From Selaginella tamariscina (lineage: Eukaryota; Streptophyta; Lycopodiopsida; Selaginellales; Selaginellaceae), in assembly GCA_003024785.1 (NCBI GenBank), contig PUQB01000430.1, forward strand, positions 152,315 to 216,314: a stretch of 64,000 nt of DNA, given 5' to 3'. Each line of letters opens with the position of its first letter. The stretch's first letter is position 1. Below the pieces are notes generated by a model that was given only the letters and a program-made list of their open reading frames with translations, searched no databases and was not told the origin of the DNA. Below are positions 60,395 through 64,000 of the stretch, piece after piece. The position numbers were made by a program, and so were the translations under genes.

Positions 60395-63300
60395 ATGTTT
60401 AATACTGGAGATAAAGTATGTCTTCTTCGGAACAACGAGATAGTTGGCACTGGAACTGTGGAAGTTCGAGATAATAATGCATCATGTCACAATATTTCCC
60501 AAGGATCTTGTGTGTACGTATGGGTGAACACCATTTTCAAGCATGTTGAGGTTCTGGGAATGGAATTTGAGGAGGGTTCTCCTGTATTGTGGAATTTGGA
60601 TGAAGTCAAGGCTGACACAAAATATGCAGAGTCACAAACAAATAGTAGCACGAGTTTACCAGATGATGGCTTGCCTGCTGTGATGGATGAGGTGATTCTC
60701 TTTCTTCGTGAGATTGAAGTCGGAAGAGGCATCATCACAGCTATAAATCCAATGGAAGCAGTGTCAGAAGAGAAACTAGGGTCCGACTTCGTGGGTGTAG
60801 TTGTGACAGAGGTTTCACCTAATGGCACATTGTATCCTGGATCCCTCGTGAGGTGGCGAACATCTGAATTAAGACGGCAAGATGGTTCAACATATTCTGG
60901 GTTGGATTTCAATAATAACAACCCGGAAGAACAACTCATATTTGAAGAGGTTCCTTGCATTGGTCCTATTGTAAGAAAAAGGCGATTCATGGGTTGTAGA
61001 TCTTCCCCTGCAAGTTTCAGCAAGAGGGTAAAGATGGATCCTACATCTTCCGAAAGTGTTACGAGCATTTCCACGATTGACTGTTGCAAGAAGAAGTGTT
61101 GTCAGATGGCAGACCGGAATGAAATTACCCAATGTAGACATGTCTTTCGTATGCTCACCCAAAAGCAAAGGCATGAGTTTGTATATGCTGCACTAACTGG
61201 GTGTATTGATGGAATGGCCTCGGACACAGGTTATCAGAGTACATCCATGGTATTTAATAAGGTGGCCATCTGCTTCAAAGCTTGGTACAGTATATACGGG
61301 ATCCCAAAGACCACGTTCTACCGTCGGAGGGATGAGTGGCTAGATGGAGCGCGAACCTCAGTTCATGGGAACACTGCTTGGTCAAAACCCGCTCTCACAT
61401 CATGGCAGCCATAGAGATACTCAAGGCTTTTGTGGAAGCAAATGCAGACAGGATGCCTCACAAATGCCGAACCACAAATGCAGGGGTCAGGGAAAATCTC
61501 AAGGTTTTACCTTCAATCTACACTCAATTGAAACTGTGTGAACATGTGAACAAGTGCCTCAGTTTGATGGGGCTCCAAGCAATCTGCACTGGTACCTTCA
61601 ACAACATATGGAATACTCATTTTAAGGATGTGGAGATTGCAAAACACTCTAGCTTTTCTAAGTGTGACACTTGTACATCATTGAAGGCTGCAGAGGCTTG
61701 TGCAAAAACCTTGGTGGAGATCACTACCATTCAAAGGAAGATGGAGGCCCACATGATTGCACAACAAACTTGTCGGTCTCAGTACTATGCACACCGCATG
61801 CTTTCTGTGTCACGCCCATCAGAGTATCTGTGCTTGATCCATGACAAGATGGATCATTCAAAGACCAGCATTCCAAAGCTCTTTGCAACACCAAAGTGCC
61901 TTGGAAATGTCATGAAACTTCCGATTTCTTTAACAGGTGTGCTAACACATGGACACGGTTGTGAGTCATATGGACACTTTTCACTTCCACATTGGTCTAG
62001 CGACTCCAATTTCACTATTGGGTCGTTAGCCATGTGTTTCAGAAACCTTGAAGCCCACTCACAGACAAATCCTATCAGTGATCTCAAAGTGAAGAAACAA
62101 CACCTTCAACCTTTACATAATGCTCTCATGAACACGTCTGCACTTGAGGCTACTTGGGAATATGAGAGGCATTGTCAGCAACCTGCACAAAAAACAGATG
62201 GCCCTGTTGAGAGTTCAGGTTCAGTGGAGGGATCTAGCTCAAATAGTGTACATGTGTCCTCAACATCAAATAAGCTTCCTCGTCATTTGCTTTTACAGAT
62301 GGATAATTGTGCAGGCGAGAACAAAAATAGGTAAATCATTTTACTTAAGGGTTTCTCAAGCTCATACTTACTTTTATTTTCTAGATATGTGCTAGCATAC
62401 TTGTCAATGCTTGTTGCCAAAGGTGTGTTTGAAACAATCACGCTCAGTTTCCTTATGGTTGGTCACACTCATGAAGATATTGATGCGTTCTTCAGCAAGG
62501 TCTCCAACTCTACAAAAAGGACAAGTGCACTTACCTTACCGCATATGATGAATCTTTTTGAAAATTGCATCTCCAAAAAAAGTTGTGCTTTGCTTGTGAC
62601 TGAGGTGCCAGACTTCAAAAAATTTCTCAAGGAGTATATAAAAGAAGGGAGTGATTCTTTAGTTGGTCACCTTGTGCCGCTACAATTCTTTTTCTCCATA
62701 CGAGATGGTATACCTATTATGCAGTACAAGTTACGGCCATCAGAGCAGGAGTGGTTACCGAAAGAGGGCTTAATGCTCTTCAAAAGTGGAGAGGATGGAA
62801 AGCCACTTCTCCCAGAAGGACAACCAGACCCTATTCCATTGAGTGCCCAGCTCAAGGAACAAGAGGTTATTATTGATGGCATCAAAAAATATGTGGCATG
62901 GGTTCAAAAATCGATGCCAAAGAATTCTGATAAGGCAACTGGTTACTCAGAACTATATAAGCATGTGGTCAACTATTGGGAGACTGTTGTTCGAGAGTTG
63001 GAAGGGCCTACTGTCACAAGTACAGAATTGCAACACCCTTTCTGGCCTAAAACAAGGTGGCGAGAGGAGATTGAAATGACATCACTGAGCACAGACGACA
63101 TAGAAGCCAGTAGTGATGTGGAAGTGCAAACCCCACACTTTGTTGGACAAAGGAACCAAAAACCTAAAGCATACTTTGATTGCTGCAAGGATCTTCAAAA
63201 ACTAATGATGGTTCTCATTACTCCAGATGCGTCATATAATCAGCCTATTTGGATGGGTCAAATTATCGACACACCTGAAGTAATCACAAAAAATAGTATT

Positions 63301-63513
63301 GTTAAGGTTGCATGGTTCAAACCACAAAAAAGGCGACACGAGAAGGAGAGCGAAAGATATAATGGATGCCTAGAGAAAACATGGTCTCCCAATCAAAAAG
63401 ACCCAGCATGTTTTATAAATGTTAAATCCATTCGATATGGGTGGATGTCAAGAAGCGTTGATAAAGTCACGATTAACAAAACTGCAAGGGAATGTATGTT
63501 TTCTGAAGCTTAA
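60395..63513 (+). CDS. DUF7869-like gene with DDE/RNase H-like motifs
   Basis: Starts at the ATG 60395 just after a probable acceptor at 60388. Two related N-terminal modules: EIVGTGTVEVRDN (near 60440) and REIEVGRGIITAINPM (near 60708). A helical region and a cysteine part SKCDTCTSL follow (near 61660). Then come three acidic motifs: LIHDKMDHSKTSIPKLF (61833), LLLQMDNCAGENKN (62287-62330) and VGHTHEDIDAFF (62458). This spacing of D, D and E/D is as expected for an RNase H-fold transposase/integrase core, and the last two motifs are typical of DUF7869-type proteins. A 54-bp intron (62331-62384) splits the N-R-Y codons cleanly. The C-terminus has a beta-rich part (WMGQIIDTP, VKVAWFKPQ) and a stop at 63511. 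One apparent frame shift lies near 61400. A decayed duplicate of the last exon is at 29965-31083. Confidence 0.75.
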
Positions 63514-64000
63514 AGCAATTACAAAATTATAAAATATCATATATTTAATATTCATAATTATTATAAACTCTTTAATAATAGTACCAAATTGTATACTTAA
63601 CTATATAAATTTAAAAAATGATATGGAAGATTGACTATATTATTATAGGATTTTATATATATATTATTACTACTACAAATTTTTAATTAATAATGTTATA
63701 TTTAAATATTAATATTTTAATAACAACATCAATATTTATATAATGTACCTCTTATGCTCTTCCTTAATTGTTATATTAGGCAATATATTATATAATTTAA
63801 TACATTCTACTTTTATAATGTTATTAATGAATGCTATAATTTATTAAAGGGTAGAATACAAAATAGAATATTCTAAAGAATATTCTCTTTTCAAACATAT
63901 ATTCTAAAGAATATTCCTTTAATATTAGAAAATGCTAATTAAATAGCTAAAATTGCTAATTATTAGGAAATGGGACTATAGCCATGCCCATTTTAGTTAC
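63514..64000. other. AT-rich 3' flank
   Basis: No gene. It shares sequence with the flank after the decayed copy (31084 onward), including AAGCAATTACAAAATTATAA and TCTAAAGAATATTC words, so the duplication covered the gene end plus several hundred bases. Confidence 0.65.

Overview
This window looks like nuclear DNA of a land plant. The evidence is interstitial plant-type telomere repeats (TTTAGGG), leucine-rich-repeat receptor-like protein genes, LTR elements primed by initiator Met-tRNA, and a chromodomain-bearing Ty3/gypsy fossil. Clear GT-AG introns are very short (about 47-61 bp), which fits a Selaginella-like lycophyte better than a seed plant. That placement is an inference, not something the sequence proves.

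Layout. 1-5.1 kb: a 3' part and a 5' part of two LRR receptor-like protein copies. 5.1-30.0 kb: a four-level nest. A chromovirus fossil is split by a large non-autonomous LTR element (LARD1, 5420-26550, target duplication GGAAG). LARD1 is split by a second copy (LARD2, 10366-24306, target duplication GATTC). The 3' LTR of LARD2 is split by a CACTA/Plavaka-like DNA transposon (17150-24119) with a multi-exon transposase and a second gene. 30.0-31.1 kb: a decayed copy of the last exon of the gene at 60.4-63.5 kb. 31.1-34.7 kb: AT-rich, gene-poor. 34.7-38.5 kb: a third LRR receptor-like copy and its duplicated 3' flank. 38.9-48.6 kb: a HECT-like gene interrupted by a young antisense LARD3 (41071-48357). 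49.5-53.9 kb, minus strand: an FCP1-like phosphatase gene and a gene joining a ParB-like domain to a methyltransferase-like end. 54.1-60.2 kb: two arrays of the 18-bp palindrome GGCGGGATTAATCCCGCC on either side of microsatellites and telomere-like repeats. 60.4-63.5 kb: a gene with a DUF7869-like, DDE/RNase H-like region.

The most unusual part is 49.5-63.5 kb. Two divergent genes, one with a ParB/methyltransferase architecture and one with a transposase-like architecture, each have a dense palindrome array just 5' of the coding part, probably in a first intron. A further palindrome variant lies in an intron of the ParB gene. This could be a large undescribed mobile or selfish element with its own repeated binding site.

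Caution. Many reading frames are broken by one-base shifts, and the two young LTRs of LARD3 differ mostly by length changes in homopolymers. Some frame breaks outside the fossils may therefore be assembly error rather than decay. Product names rest on motif recognition by eye.
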